A stretch of DNA of 64,000 bases from Hofstenia miamia. Its lineage: Eukaryota > Xenacoelomorpha > Acoela. Under the pieces are notes generated by a model, which saw only the letters and a list, made by a program, of their open reading frames with translations, was not told the origin of the DNA and made no database searches. Positions 23,401 through 48,690 of this stretch are shown one piece after another (the first letter of the stretch is position 1; every line of letters begins with the position of its first letter). Made by a program: the position numbers and the translations under genes. The DNA lies in assembly GCA_004352715.1 (NCBI GenBank), contig SCFE01000027.1:1551337-1615336 (forward strand), written 5' to 3'.

Positions 23401-25640
23401 ATTGCATACTTTTAATTAAAAAATGAAGATAGTATTCGACATAGAATTAGTTCAAAGCTTGATTAATTACAGATTGTATTATGAAAATTGTGTAATTTTA
23501 TATTGTATCAGCAATTAAGTCTTTTTTCGGTCTATTGCCAACATGGTCGCATTTTCTTACAAAATCCGCATCAATGTTTGTCCTTGTTTACAATTTATCA
23601 TGATAATGAGATCAAATATAACTGCAATTGCAGGTCATAAGTGTCGTTTGGTGAGCAAGTGCCACATCATGAACCAATAACAATTTGACGATATTCTTTA
23701 TTGTTGTTTTTCAAGGGGTGTTCCATGGCAACATTGTAATGTGTATCCTCTCAAGGACATTTCACTTTGATGTTAGATTGCTTATCTAACAATTAAGTTG
23801 GATTAAAAAGAACTAACGCGTATCAGCGCGTTTATAATGGCAAGAAGCCTTAGAAATACTGAGTTATTTTTCAAAGCATCAAAAAATTCGGTACTTTTGC
23901 GGTATCTCCCTACCCCCCCCNCCCCCCCCCCCCCCCCTCAGATAATTGCAAAAATATGCTAGTTTATCAATATAATAATTATAGACCTAACCCAAACCCT
24001 TTCCCCAAGCTTAACACTAACCCAAACCGTAACCCTACCCTAACTTAAGCCAACACGCACCTTAGTCCTATCACTAACTCAAATCATACCCCAAACATTG
24101 TGTAGAAGAAAGTATGCAAATTTATTATTAATATTAGTAAGTTTCAAAATGAATTACAAAATAATTATAATATGATAAGAGATTCTATATTCAGATAAAT
24201 GTTTACAATTCAATAACTGATAATTTATCTGAATAGCGTCATAAATTACAAAAAAGTAACCAATCTACAAATCAACATACATTACAAAAAGTAACAATTC
24301 TTACAGGCTATGGATGAATTACTTTATATTGCTATTTTAATGACGAGTTATCGTATAGTCATTGTTGTAAAATTTAAATCCTAACCATGATGTACCTAAA
24401 ATATATTTTTGCTTAAGGAAGATTTTTAAACGNNNNNNNNNNNNNNNNNNNNNNNNNNNNNNNNNNNNNNNNNNNNNNNNNNNNNNNNNNNNNNNNNNNN
24501 NNNNNNNNNNNNNNNNNNNNNNNNNNNNNNNNNNNNNNNNNNNNNNNNNNNNNNNNNNNNNNNNNNNNNNNNNNNNNNATCATACCCCAAACATTGTGTA
24601 GAAGAAAGTATGCAAATTTATTATTAATATTAGTAAGTTTCAAAATGAATTACAAAATAATTATAATATAGTACTATTAATATGCTAATTAGTGGCTCAA
24701 CCACGCGGCTTTTGTTTGTTTATAAAGCAATTATAAAATTTGACAATATATATTTAATCAAAACAGCTTCTTTCCCTCACATCTTTTTACGTCGTTACTT
24801 TGTTTACATAAATAGGAATGAATAGGTTCCATTGAGTGGTTCTGTCATGATGAATAACATAGTATAATGTTAGGTTTATCGTTTGGGTTAGGATTAGGGT
24901 TAGTGTAGAATTTAGCTTAAAGTTAGGGTTATCTTTTGGGTTGAGGTTAGGGTTATCGTTAGGGATATGGTTAGAGTTAGGTTTGGAGTTAAGGTTATGG
25001 TTTGAGATATGGTTTAGGTTAGTGTTAAGGTTATAATCATTATGTTGATAAATTAGTTTATTTTTGCAAAAATTTGATTGGGGGAGAGGGTTGAAATCTA
25101 ATTAACTTTTTCATTTCGGGTCGAGATTGGGTTGAGCAAATCGGGTTCGAGTGGAGTCAGGTTTTAAAATCTCAACTCCATTCCACCTCTGATTGGCATG
25201 CATACTAAACATTGATTTCCTTAATGGGTATATTTTTTAAGGGGGTGGTCTACCAATTTACTCTTTTGGTTCTTGGATTGGAATTTAAATTGTGTGTGTG
25301 TGTGATTTGAATTTTTATTGCGTATGATCAATTCTTTTCATAGTTCTAAAATGGCACAGCTAATAACTTTATGTACGAAAATTTTTCAGTGAAATAATAT
25401 TTCTGACCAGACTTAATGTTCTTTGAATATTGCAAGCTTTTCAGAAATTTATTTAGAACGCATACTGGAGAGAAGCCTTTTGCATGCACTCATTGCAGAC
25501 GGAGTTTCGCCGATCGATCTAATTTAAGAAACCATCTGCTAACGCATTCCGACAAAAAGAAGACGTTGTGTCCTGCATGTGGGAAGTCGTTCGCAAGAAC
25601 TAATCTATATGAAAGACACAAGTTTCACTGTAAAAAATAA
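20462..25640 (+). CDS. snail: Snail-family C2H2 zinc-finger transcription factor (2 exons)
   Basis: Sequence-specific repressor of the Snail/Slug family (E-box binding; mesoderm, epithelial-mesenchymal and neural roles in animals). Exon 1 is 20462-20856 and exon 2 is 25457-25640; donor and acceptor agree in phase and rebuild [12 protein letters not shown] across the junction, giving 192 residues. Fingers: F1 C88-H108 ([13 protein letters not shown]), F2 C114-H134 ([13 protein letters not shown]), F3 C142-H162 ([15 protein letters not shown]), F4 C170 C173 H186 C190 (C2HC, usual for the last Snail finger). These strings match Snail rather than Scratch. Ahead of F1 is FECSQC (C55, C58) with no histidine pair, a decayed extra finger. 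The N-terminus [10 protein letters not shown] lacks the canonical SNAG motif. Residues 71-85 are basic ([15 protein letters not shown]). The protein is short for the family. An in-frame TAA precedes the ATG, but TTAACAG just upstream could also be an acceptor for an unseen 5' exon. Confidence 0.9.
20885..21356 (-). pseudogene. 3' end of a LINE inside the Snail intron
   Basis: Nearly the same sequence recurs at 61728-62247. On the - strand both copies encode the C-terminal tail of a LINE reverse transcriptase ([10 protein letters not shown], then LWNNLDYET in the better copy) followed by an AT-rich 3' UTR. The copy starts only about 28 bp after the splice donor of Snail exon 1. Deletions between the two coding blocks show that it is an old, non-functional copy. 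Confidence 0.65.
22761..22786. repeat. (TA)n microsatellite
   Basis: Pure TA run in the Snail intron. Confidence 0.9.
23913..23937. repeat. Poly-C tract with one N
   Basis: Homopolymer C run with an undetermined base at 23921; its length is unreliable. Confidence 0.85.
23975..24070. repeat. Degenerate telomere-like repeats, CCCTAA orientation
   Basis: Repeated variants of CTAACCCAAACCCT, AACCCTACCCTAACTT and similar. A matching block in the opposite orientation (TTAGGG-like) lies at 24866-25036. Confidence 0.7.
24083..24173. repeat. 91-bp direct repeat, copy 1
   Basis: Identical base for base to 24579-24669 (offset 496). The second copy begins at the right edge of the assembly gap. Confidence 0.9.
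24433..24578. other. Assembly gap in the Snail intron
   Basis: Run of Ns, flanked on the right by the second copy of the 91-bp direct repeat. Confidence 0.99.
24579..24669. repeat. 91-bp direct repeat, copy 2
   Basis: Exact copy of 24083-24173, starting at the first base after the gap. Either a real tandem duplication or two contig ends that were not merged. Confidence 0.9.
24866..25036. repeat. Degenerate telomere-like repeats, TTAGGG orientation
   Basis: Many variants of GGTTAGGGTTA (for example TTAGGATTAGGGTTAG, TTGAGGTTAGGGTT). Inverted relative to the block at 23975-24070. Confidence 0.75.
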
Positions 25641-27940
25641 CACCTATATATTAAGTGCAATATTACAGAATTATAAAACAAACATTTTCAAAGTAAGTCT
25701 ACAGGCTTAAAGATTAAATACAAGTGCTCATTGTATGTAGTTCTTTTATAGACATAGAAAAACATGGCATTTCTTAAAGCCAGCAAATTGAAATGAGTTA
25801 CAAGTCCTCTCCTTACCCAAAAACATTTTGTTACATTTACGAATTGAACGACGTACATCAAACATAAATAATGTCAAAAGTTATTGAAGTTCAAAGTTTA
25901 AGACATTCTGCTATCATCATCTAGATGTCCCTTATGGCTATTTAAAATAAACAACATAAACAACTCGACCAACCCCTAATTCTTTTGAACTAAGATAGTA
26001 TTGTTAAAACAATGTATTCACATTTGATTTGATACACACGAATATATCGTTAATGAACTTAGTTACACTTGTTATTTCTGAAAAACAGATTATGTATATC
26101 ATGCATTTTGCCTAGTTAATTCAAATAAACCACTTTTAGTCATCAAAATTTGTTCTAAGAATTTCTTTGAAAATGTTTCTTGATTGATAAGTAATTAATT
26201 TAAATCTATGTTGTAAACTTGGAATAGAAAAAACGGAAGTTATGCTCCGCATCAAAGCAAACGTTGCTTTTTAAATTCGGAAAAAACAATATGTCTGTAA
26301 TGTTTTTATAACAAAGTCTAGAACAGGAAGCTAAAGGACATCCATTTCTGAATCGTGACGTTTAGCAGCAACTTTCTTCAAACAGCATCTGTGGATGTGT
26401 AATTCATCAAATACAAAATGCCGCATTTTTAAGAAAGTGGCAAATTCTAATTTTTTAATTATTTTCACTTTTCAGCAATAAATTCTGCTATTTTTTAAAC
26501 TTATCATATATGTTTTATTGACAAAATGAGTTTTAACTTCGACCAATCAAATTAATAATTCATGGTTAACAGCAGCCTCTAATTGTATTTTTGGCAGCTA
26601 TTTTAGTATGCTTGAAAATTGCTTATCTTTTGCAGTGGCTCATCGCCTATATTAAAGTTATAAGGTATTCTTACATAAACAAAGAAAGAAATAAGTACAC
26701 TTAATCTGTTTACCACTCGGGCACGAGGACAACTTTTTGTTTTGCATAATATTGCATTTAAGAAGAATTTGTATTTTATGTTCTGAAACATGGAGCTCAT
26801 TTTTCAACAAGTATTAAACAGGGCTTTTAATGATTTTCTAAAATTCGTAGATTAGCGAAGTACCTACCTGAAATTGTATGTAGCATATCAATAATGTGTC
26901 CACTTTTAGGATTATGTCATAGTGGATTGCTTAGTAATTTCATCAAAAATCTGGTTCTTGGCGATTCACTCAAAACTCAAGTTTTCTTGTTAATAAAACA
27001 TTTTGTATCATTGGGCTTCTTGAAAAAAAACTATTCATGGTTAGTTAACAATTATGTTGATAAATGTTTTTGGTGTGTATATCTATTGGTCTAGCTCAAG
27101 AAGTCAAATTTTATTACATAACTGTTGCCGCATCAGATGCGCTTCGCTCGCCTTTTGCTCATGCTTCGGCATAATATTTCTATGCTACCATAGTAAAAAA
27201 CAACTAGGGAAAAGTTCAAGCTAAAATAATGAGAATTGTGTTTATTTTAAGTGGCAACTCACTGTAAAAATATGACAAATAATGTCAAAGATGTATTTAC
27301 TAATATTATGCAACTTGACATTTTGTTACATTTAAAGCAACTCGATGAATTTTTGGATTTGATACTTAATTGAATTTAAATATGCATTTTTGACTGAGTG
27401 TTTGTAGCAGAGAATGCGGCTATCTACAAACTAAGTTGCAATGGTGGTGAAAAGCGGTTGCACTTTTTATGAACACCCTACAAAAAATCTGGAAAATTAT
27501 AAAATATTTACCTGTCTCACTCAACAAAAGCCTTAAACTAAGCGTTATTGATTCGAATCCCTCGAAACCCCTGAAATGGTAATTGCTTTTGCATGTTTAC
27601 CCCTGTATACAAGATGGAATTTTTATGAGTTTTCTGTACCCATGTCCACATACATACAAAATTTTCTGGCATCTTTTTCTTGAAGATGTGTTTTACACAT
27701 GCACACAGACATGTACAGACAGATGAATATAAGTTTTGATATTATTATTATTTACTCCAGTACTATTTATTATTAGCGTTAATGCTTTCTACAATGAATT
27801 GAAAAAGTGTACAAAATGCCACTATTAAGTAACTTATTAACTGTTTATTTTTTCTTTTCTATGTCGCAAAAAGTAAGGATAGTAAAATTTTCATGGTTAC
27901 CGTAATAAGTGATTTTTCTTCCTAAACCTATTTGCTATGC
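25641..27940. other. Intergenic DNA after the Snail-like gene
   Basis: AT-rich, with no supported exon on either strand. A possible poly(A) signal (AATAAA near 25947) could serve the Snail-like gene. Confidence 0.5.
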
Positions 27941-27945
27941 TTAAA

Positions 27946-28190
27946 TTAAGTAAAAATTTTTTTAATTAATTTTAAATTTATAAAAGAAAATGATATATTT
28001 GTAATAAAGGAGGCAATTCTTTTACTAGTAATGAATTTTTTGTTGAAAAAGGTTTGAAATAGTTGATCATATTTAATTAAGCAATATTGAAACTTCTTTT
28101 TTGATCTAGTATCTTTATCCAAGTTATTACATAATTTTACTGCAATATTTAAGCATGAGTTTTTCATAATTTTACTTCTAAGGTTTTTAT
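27946..28190 (-). pseudogene. LINE reverse transcriptase C-terminal remnant
   Basis: The - strand frame contains LNIAVKLCNNLDKDTRSKK, the same pattern as the C-terminal block of the LINE copy at 61728-62247 (SIKLWNNLDYETR). The rest of the frame is low-complexity AT-rich sequence. It may belong with the remnant at 29880-30660. Confidence 0.45.
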
Positions 28191-28538
28191 ATTGATATGT
28201 ACCACGTCAAATGTTCTATTTTAAGGAGATGCTATCTTTCAATTTATAAAATATTTCTAAGATCTTTTGCCTGCATGATTTCATCTAGATGTAATAATAT
28301 ACACTCCTTCTACATATTTCCCTATTCCAAATAGATTCTAAAAGTAAATTACATTAAAACTTTACTGATAATTTTCTTCAATTTCAGTTGTAGCACGCTT
28401 TAGCAGTTATTGTTTGTACTTAATTAAATATAATAATAAGCATAACTAATTTGGAAAATTCATTGTAAACTTTTTTAAATTGTATCCCAAAGCATTTTGA
28501 GCAAAAGAAAATAAAAAAACGCACAACTGACAAAATGT

Positions 28539-28784
28539 GTGACGTGCATAAAATGTTATTATAAGCTTCCGTCTGAAGCGAGCAGTGGATTAACTTCTGT
28601 GAATAGCTTAGAGGCACAACCGGAAAGTGGCGTTCGGCATTGTGACATTCGGATGCGATTACCGCGAAAGAGGAGACACCTGACACCTTGTGAGGTGTTG
28701 CCTAGCATCAACCTGCTGAAACTCAATTTTAACTATCAAATTACAATTCTTATTCCGGTCGACTCTTCGTTTCCAACTTTTTAA
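28539..28784 (+). other. Isolated GC-richer ORF of unknown nature
   Basis: An 81-codon frame (its first codon is not ATG) whose first 55 codons are compositionally unlike the AT-rich surroundings (SEASSGLTSVNSLEAQPE, RMRLPRKRRHLTPCEV). I recognise no family and no convincing splice partners. It could be a lone exon, a fragment of a repeat or chance. It shares GAAAGAGGAGACAC with the repeat copy near 16025. Confidence 0.3.
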
Positions 28785-29879
28785 TTATCTCCGATTTATT
28801 TTACACTATATATTTATTTTTAAAAACACGCTCTTATCACTTTATCATTCTACAAACAAGCAAATGAGGTTTTAACAAATAATTGCTAAGTAAAAACTAA
28901 TTAAACGGCTTTGGTTAAAAACGATTTAGATAGATATTTAAATTCAATGCAATAGTTTTTATCTAATTATTATAAAAAATCACACATCATAGTTCAGTTT
29001 AATTACTAAGTTTCCATTATGTAATTGCTATGTATTTTATCCATGTGTCATTTATAGCAATAACTTTTCCAATTATTTGGTTTACAATTAATTATAAATG
29101 CTTATAAAAAGCAATCGCCTAATAAGTTCCTATAACATAACAATGAAATGAATCAATTTTTGATGTAATCAAGTTTATTGCAAATCTACTTAGGCTTCTA
29201 GTATTTATTTTTCGCATAATTTCATATATAATAATTCATTCGTAAATTGAAATAGTGGGAAGAAGAATTTTAAATTCCTAAATGAAAACAATGGAAGAGA
29301 AATTGACTGCATTAGTTGCGATGTACGTAAACATTAAATAACTATTGCTTAGTTTCAGCTAGCAATCATCTACATGCACGGAACTTAACTTTAAAAATAA
29401 TTTTATTACACAAATTTAAGCATGTTTGTGATTGGAATATCAATTATTTAGAGTGCTAAAGGAGATCAATTGAAATATGTATGTGATCTGGTGAACATTA
29501 TGCAATATATTTATTGAATAGTCAATATAAAACTTGAAACCTCGTCATTTATATTCAAACTTTTCCTTTGTATAACCATAGAAGTATTTATTAATGTCTA
29601 TTTGAAATTTTCCAAATTTATAAAATTTATTTGAAGCCTAAAAATTATTCCACATAATTATTGAAATGTTGAAATATGAATTTTTCATCAGTTTCTTGTT
29701 ATATTTTAGCGGCTTAATGATTATTATGAGGGATAGGCAATTGAATTCGTGGCATGCAACAATATTATTAAATATTTTAAGGAATGTAGTTAGCACATTT
29801 TTTATAAATAATCCACAGTGGATTTAGTTAAGTTTTTGATAATTTTCTGATTTCTGTGTTTCTACTAAATAAATGATTA

Positions 29880-30660
29880 GCTATTATTTTCAAGACTTAA
29901 CTAAATCTTTGAAGCGTTCGAGATATATTGGTAAGATCTATAATTGAAAAAACCATTTTCTTAACATTACATATTTCTTTTGAAAATTTTAGTTAAGAAT
30001 CAAAAAGTTTACCTAAATATTTATGATAATTAACCTGTTCAATGTAGGTATCATTAAGCTTAAATTATCCTGAGAAACATTTGTGGAATTATCGTTAAAT
30101 TCATTGAAAGTTGCAACTTTGAATCAAAGTGGAGTTAGCACGTCTTCATAAATTAATCACGTGTGTGATGTTGGACATAAATTCAACAAGGCAGAGACTA
30201 CAAGCTGAAGTGCATTGTCAGACTTCCTTATGTTAGAATCTAGCTTTTTAAACTTTAAGGCACTATTTTTTCTTGATAAATGAAGGTTTTGCTTGTTAAG
30301 AATTTGCATAATTACTCGCATTTTATCGATAAAATATGAAGCATAGAAGTGAAATATTTGTTCAAAAATTTGTGACAGAGACTAGAAAATGAAACTTGGA
30401 ATGATGTTCTTCTATCGGATGAATACTTGAGTAGCTTATTACATGCATTCCATTAGAACTGAAACCAATGCATTCTAGTTTTTTATGTAGTACGTCGTCA
30501 ATGAATTCAAAAGTTTTGAGCAAATCCAAAGAAGCAATGGTCATTAAATTGTTATTATGGGTCTTTATTATTGCTCTTCAATGCAGAATGCAGCTTCAGA
30601 GGTGGAACGACCCTTACAAAAGATGAATTGGTTATTGAAAAAAAATTATTTGTCATATAC
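29880..30660 (-). pseudogene. Old LINE reverse transcriptase remnant
   Basis: On the - strand, with frame breaks, reading from high to low coordinates: QFIFCKGRSTSEAAF (consensus QFGFRKGRST), ASLDLLKTFEFIDD (consensus LDLSKAFDxID, first catalytic Asp region), KLECIGFSSN, and near 30000-30060 VNYHKYLGKLFDS (the KYLGV block after the palm). The order is that of a CR1/jockey-like reverse transcriptase. Many stops show that it is dead. Confidence 0.65.
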
Positions 30661-31099
30661 TAACTGCTTATTTGGTCAAAAATTAGAAAATATTTACAAC
30701 AAGGCAATTTAATTGGTACAGACTAGTATCTCCGATCACCTGTCATATGAAATTTACATACAAAGATTTATCCAAAGTTATTGATATCAGGGAATCAATT
30801 ATTTACATAAAATATACATAAAAATAATCAAGCTTAAACAAAAGAAGATGAATATTGATACAAACTAAATCTACAAAGATATTGTAAAAATATATATTGA
30901 TAAACATTCGCTCTTTTATTATAGAGTAATATATACATTTTTTACTATCCAGCACCGCGTAAAGGATGATGTGGCAAAACATATTTACAAGGACTGGAGT
31001 CGAAAGGTTCTTATATAAAATATAAGTTCAATAGCCCTATTAGCATAGGGCAGAATAGACATTAGTTCATAATTAAAATTTGTAGTACTAAAGCCCACT

Positions 31100-32250
31100 T
31101 TAAGAATATCCATAGCAAGTTGATGCTCTGCGGGCTCGCTCGGTCCTTATAGGATAGGCAGGCCTGAGATTTTTTAAAAAGTTTCTTGAAAAGCAGTTGC
31201 ATAACCAATTAGAGCAGCAAAGTCGTTCGCAATTCTATGGGACTTCACAGATAACTCTTACTCATGTTGACTTAAAAGCCCAAAAAGAACCACGTTCTTG
31301 AATAATTGCAAGGAATCTAGATAAGGAATATGCGTTAGCACAACATTCTCCATCATCCAAGTATCCACTGTTAAAAATATGCTAAGGAGGTTCTAAGCTA
31401 ATGGGTTCAATGAATGGGTGCAGAGAAATTGCAAAAAGCAATGGGCACAGAGGATCACTTTGTTGCACGCCAGCTTCACAGCTATTTATTTGTCCATCAT
31501 ATAGCATGTTACTGTTAAACCCATATAACTGTTGTACGAATGCATGGATTCACGGCCAATTCTCATTGACTGCTTCAAGTAGTGAGCTTCGATTCAGAGT
31601 GTTGAAAGCATTAGTGTAATCAATCGAAAGCATGTCTTTGGTTCCAGAATGTAGACTTTCCTCCATTATAGTTCTGTTGGCATGAATCATTGCCTCTTCT
31701 TCTCAAATTAAAAGAAGCCCTAACTGGTGAAGGTTCAAAAAATATTTTTGTTTCGGCATTGGCAAGATGATCTAAGCATTTTCTAATAAGTCGACGCAAC
31801 ACTTCACCAAAAGTGATTGGTCTAATTTCACTTTTGGACATATTTATTAGTAGAGTTGCAACACAAAACAGGTGGATGTAAGCTGGTAGATTACCTGAAG
31901 CCTAACCAAACTGCAAAGCGAATACAAAGTATTAAATTTTCTGGAAGCAATCGGCTAGAGCCAGAAACTTTAGCCTTAGGAAAACTTTTGAGAGCTCCTA
32001 AGACAGAGCTGGCACCAAATTGGTAAGACGTAATATTAATATCAGAAGGTAATGGCTCATTTTGGAAATTAGCAGAGGACATGCCTACGATATTGACCCA
32101 ATTCTGCAAGTTTTAATGCTTCTTGTTTTAATTTCATCATTATCAAAAGAAAATACAGAGCCTTTAACTTCCTCGCAGATACCAATATAATCACTGTCTT
32201 CCAAACTGTTAATGCGCCTAAAAATAAATGCAGTATTATCAATAGCGTGT
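31100..32250 (-). pseudogene. Degenerate reverse transcriptase of another non-LTR-like family
   Basis: From high to low coordinates the - strand shows VLGALKSFPKAKVSGSSRL, KSEIRPITFGEVLRRL, LSIDYTNAFNTLNRSSL, EAGVQQSDPLCPLLFAI and GYLDDGE (31346-31366). These correspond to RT blocks: conserved RPI, the first catalytic Asp (DYTNAFN), the GVQQGDPLGPLLF block and the YxDD box. Several frameshifts and stops interrupt it. The GVQQGDP/YLDDG style differs from the CR1-like remnants nearby. Confidence 0.7.
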
Positions 32251-32259
32251 CTTCTTCAG

Positions 32260-35200
32260 CTCTTTGACATTATCTGGAACCGCATTGTACAACAAGAATA
32301 ATTTTATCCAGTTTGATATTGGCAGATAAGATACATCGTCTATCAATTGGGTTCGCAATATGCTAGACCAATGATTTCTAATAGCAACTAGTATGTGCCG
32401 GATAGTTGCCACATTTGTTAAAAGAATAACATTAAGAGAAAGGAGTTAACGATTATTTGACTTAATAGATTTTACTATTAAACCTTAACAACAAATTATA
32501 AAATCTACATGATCTATGATATCTTGCAAAATTAATATTACAAAATGGCATATTTAAGAATCACCAAATATAAAATTTTTATAAAATCCTTGCAACCAAG
32601 TTTAAACATAAAAGAAGACTATTTATTTATAAATTAAATTTGCCACTTTTTAAAATTTAAAAAATTATAATTATTATTTATACGATAACTTTGTAAGTCG
32701 AAATATATCTCTGCATGTTCTTATTAAGGTTAAATATAAAATTGTGTATTTAAAAAGAACGAAAATCAATACATATAAAATTAACATTACAGTGATTGTT
32801 TTTTGGGTGGCCGATACTGAAAAACTTGTACAATGGTTGAGATACTGAGGATAACACTATTTAATGAGTTTGCGTTCCAGATGTCAGAGATTAGACATGA
32901 ATTGCTTTAACCCTAACCACAATATCTTGATAATAGAAGTGTAGCACTTCACCGCTGTCTAGAGATATACATGTACACTCACTTGCAAAATCTTAGGACC
33001 AATAGCATTTTTATCGTTTCCCTATTTTTTGCACCGAAGTTTAACATAACAGTCATGAAAAAGCACTGGTAAGTGCTCACAAACAATATTAAAAAGTTCA
33101 AAATAAAACATGCGCTTTTATACACAAAGGAAGTAACCAAATATCAAAACTATGAAAATGTTAAAAATATGCGAGTGTAATTCAATTTTTGCAATGACTG
33201 TTAAATTACCCATTATCACCTACATGCATTCCAATTATTTCTTGTTCTTTCAATTATGAGTAATTCTTAATCGTTTGATTTTAAGTGCTATCTCATAGTT
33301 TGCAACACAAATATTTCTAAAAAAAACGTTTCACAACATTCCTCTACCCCAGGCCTAAATTACCGGAAAAAATTGTCCAGTCCCCAAAAACCGGGTCTTG
33401 TTTGAAACTGACCAGCATTAACATCAACCTATATTATTCTCCAAAACAATCATTCAAATTTGAACAAAATCAATCTTTGAAATTTGTTCAGCAATGTTAG
33501 TTCCTACCAAGTATTATACATGTGTGTTGCCATTGATGAATGTTAACTGTATATGCGACTCTCCGCTTTTGATTATTTTTTCAATATTACTTTAACTAAT
33601 TCTAGTTGGCTGACATCTGCTTACTACATTAACAATAGTTCGAACCCAATGATTCAAATTTTGAAGTTTTTATTGTAAGAAGTTTTCTTGTTGACGACAA
33701 AAACCTTAGAACAGAAACATTTTCCCTGATATTATTGATTATAATAATTGTGAAAAATGATTGTGTTCTTGATAATACTATTTAGTGATAATTTTAACAA
33801 GTACTCAGAATATAAAGATACCAGCATACACATTTTTTAGGATGTTTCAATTAAATTAATCACAACTAAGCACTACAAATATTTTAAAAAATTACAAAAT
33901 TTAATTATATAAGTAATTTACAAAGTAAACGTTAGAAATATATGTTATCGACAAATTTACAAAATAAATCTCAATCTTAACATCAAATTAAACATGTTCC
34001 ATATCTTCTTGAATATAAGATTGCGACAACAACAAATTAAGAGAAACTATCTTTAAATAATTGCTCTTCCATGTATATTAGATATTTATATAAATTAATT
34101 AATATTGTAAGCTTAAATCAAAATTGCATCAATTTCATTTAGAAGAGTAACGTTTTGATACATTTTCTTTCTTTTGCAATATAGAACGGTTAATACAGTT
34201 CTTAAAATTGTGAAAGAATGCCTCTATCGTATGTAACTACATGTAATAGAATCTGTAGAACTATAATTAAACTTATTGCTTAACTTTACAGCAAGTAAGG
34301 CAGCATATATTTAGTATGTATAATTTCACACAAGAATATTATAAATAGAATATGATTTCCTTCTTGGTGGCATAACAGAGGCAATTATATTTACTAATTC
34401 AAAGTGATTTCGAAAAACACCTTCCACTATTAAAAAGTTTTGCTACATGCAAAAAAGGCTATCCAAAAATAATCTCAACACAGGATATTTTCAATATCAC
34501 GCATTTAGAAGCCGTTCAATAGTATTATCCATGTATCATCGTAAGCAATAGCATTCATTAAAACAATCTCTTCATACAGGTAGCCGTTACACATTTTACA
34601 CTAGATTTAGCTGTGCACGGTATTTGCAGCAGCTACATTTTACTCATTTTACGGAAAGGGCATACGTCACCAGTAGGAACACCTTTTGTCTATAGCAATG
34701 GATTTTTTCACTGCATTGATTTACTCATAAGATTAGATAATCTATATTCAGTTGATGTTTTTCCATATATATAAATAATTTTTGATTAGAATAGCTTCAT
34801 GATTTACAAAGTAAAATATAAGTACACATAAAATATTGATTACGGATAGATCTAGCTGATATCTTTTTTTGAGTATGCACGATCTTAGCTTTAAAATTTT
34901 TCATTAATTGAAATCTTAAGATTTCAATAATTTGATTAAGGCTATATTTTCACTTGCTATCAAACTTAAATATTTCCATAACTACTTACCAATGCGATTT
35001 CCTTAACGCTTGGATTTTAAAAATGCACTAAAGAAAAACATCATCGCATAAAATGTAAAACTCAATATTTGAACATTTTAAATCTAATGCAATTTCCTGC
35101 ACATACATGAGACACCCAGAAAAATAATTAAATCAAAAAATATATATATCATACAATAAGTACTTTACAAAAGTATTCAATAGCAAATATTATACAGATT

Positions 35201-35266
35201 TTTTCTAGAAAGTGCTACGCCCAATTAAAACATTGAATCCAAGGAAACTTAAATTTTAAAACCCAT
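32260..35266. other. Featureless AT-rich spacer 3' of COPA
   Basis: No coding exon, RNA gene or repeat structure that I can support. It presumably includes the COPA 3' UTR just below 35267. Confidence 0.5.
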
Positions 35267-47869
<12,603 letters not shown>

Positions 47870-48645
47870 CTAAACAAAGAATTTAATTCATTAATGCAAT
47901 TCTACTTTAAATGAGATATGCAAACAAATTCCGTAATTATGTAAGCCTATAATCATAGTATAGTTCTTAGCATTTTTTAAAACTCTTCATACAACACTTA
48001 AAATAACTTAAATATATAAAATAACGGTGCAAACACTGAATTATTGAATACATGTTGAAGCTAAGTATTCTGAACGCGATTTTCTGATTATTGTTATCAT
48101 GAATACATTTTCAATAAATCCTGACAAAGTATTGAACTACTGACAGTAAGAATATATTGGAAAGTTGCTTCACTTCACATCAACTCTTTTTAATACGCAA
48201 TTTTACTAAAACTTGAAATCAAATTTGAACTATAAAGTTGATTGAATTTGACTTGAACAACTTGAACATCATATTTGCCATATGACGGCAGTTGCCATGA
48301 AACAATGTCAAATGAAATGTATCAAACATTTACACGAAATGCAATTAATACTTTTGCACTATTTAAATGCAATGCTAATACGAACTAAATTACAGGTACA
48401 TAATCCAAAATAGGCCTAAATTTGATCAGACGTTTTTGTTGTATAAAAGAATTGATGGCGATTGGCCCTCTTAAATCACTGCAGCTCATTGTGTCTGTTT
48501 GGGCTCAAGGGGCAGCCCTTGCAACAATTTATTTCTGTGTTGAATCGTGAAGTTGCTTTGTATTTCTTGGAATATATTCTGCTTTGAACCTAATTGTGAC
48601 GCACAAAAGGCAAGCGTATCGTCACTAGGATGCAACTATGCCAAA
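47870..48645. other. COPA upstream intron or 5' flank
   Basis: A good acceptor for COPA exon 47756-47869 sits at its lower edge (- strand TTTAG). I found no exon encoding the expected start of alpha-COP here. Confidence 0.5.
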
Positions 48646-48649
48646 CATA

Positions 48650-48690
<41 letters not shown>

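Noticed and set aside
27121-27185. GC-richer patch with GATGCGCTTCGCTCGCC
   Set aside because: Short, with no reading frame and no foldable RNA pattern that I trust; probably a scrap of a repeat.
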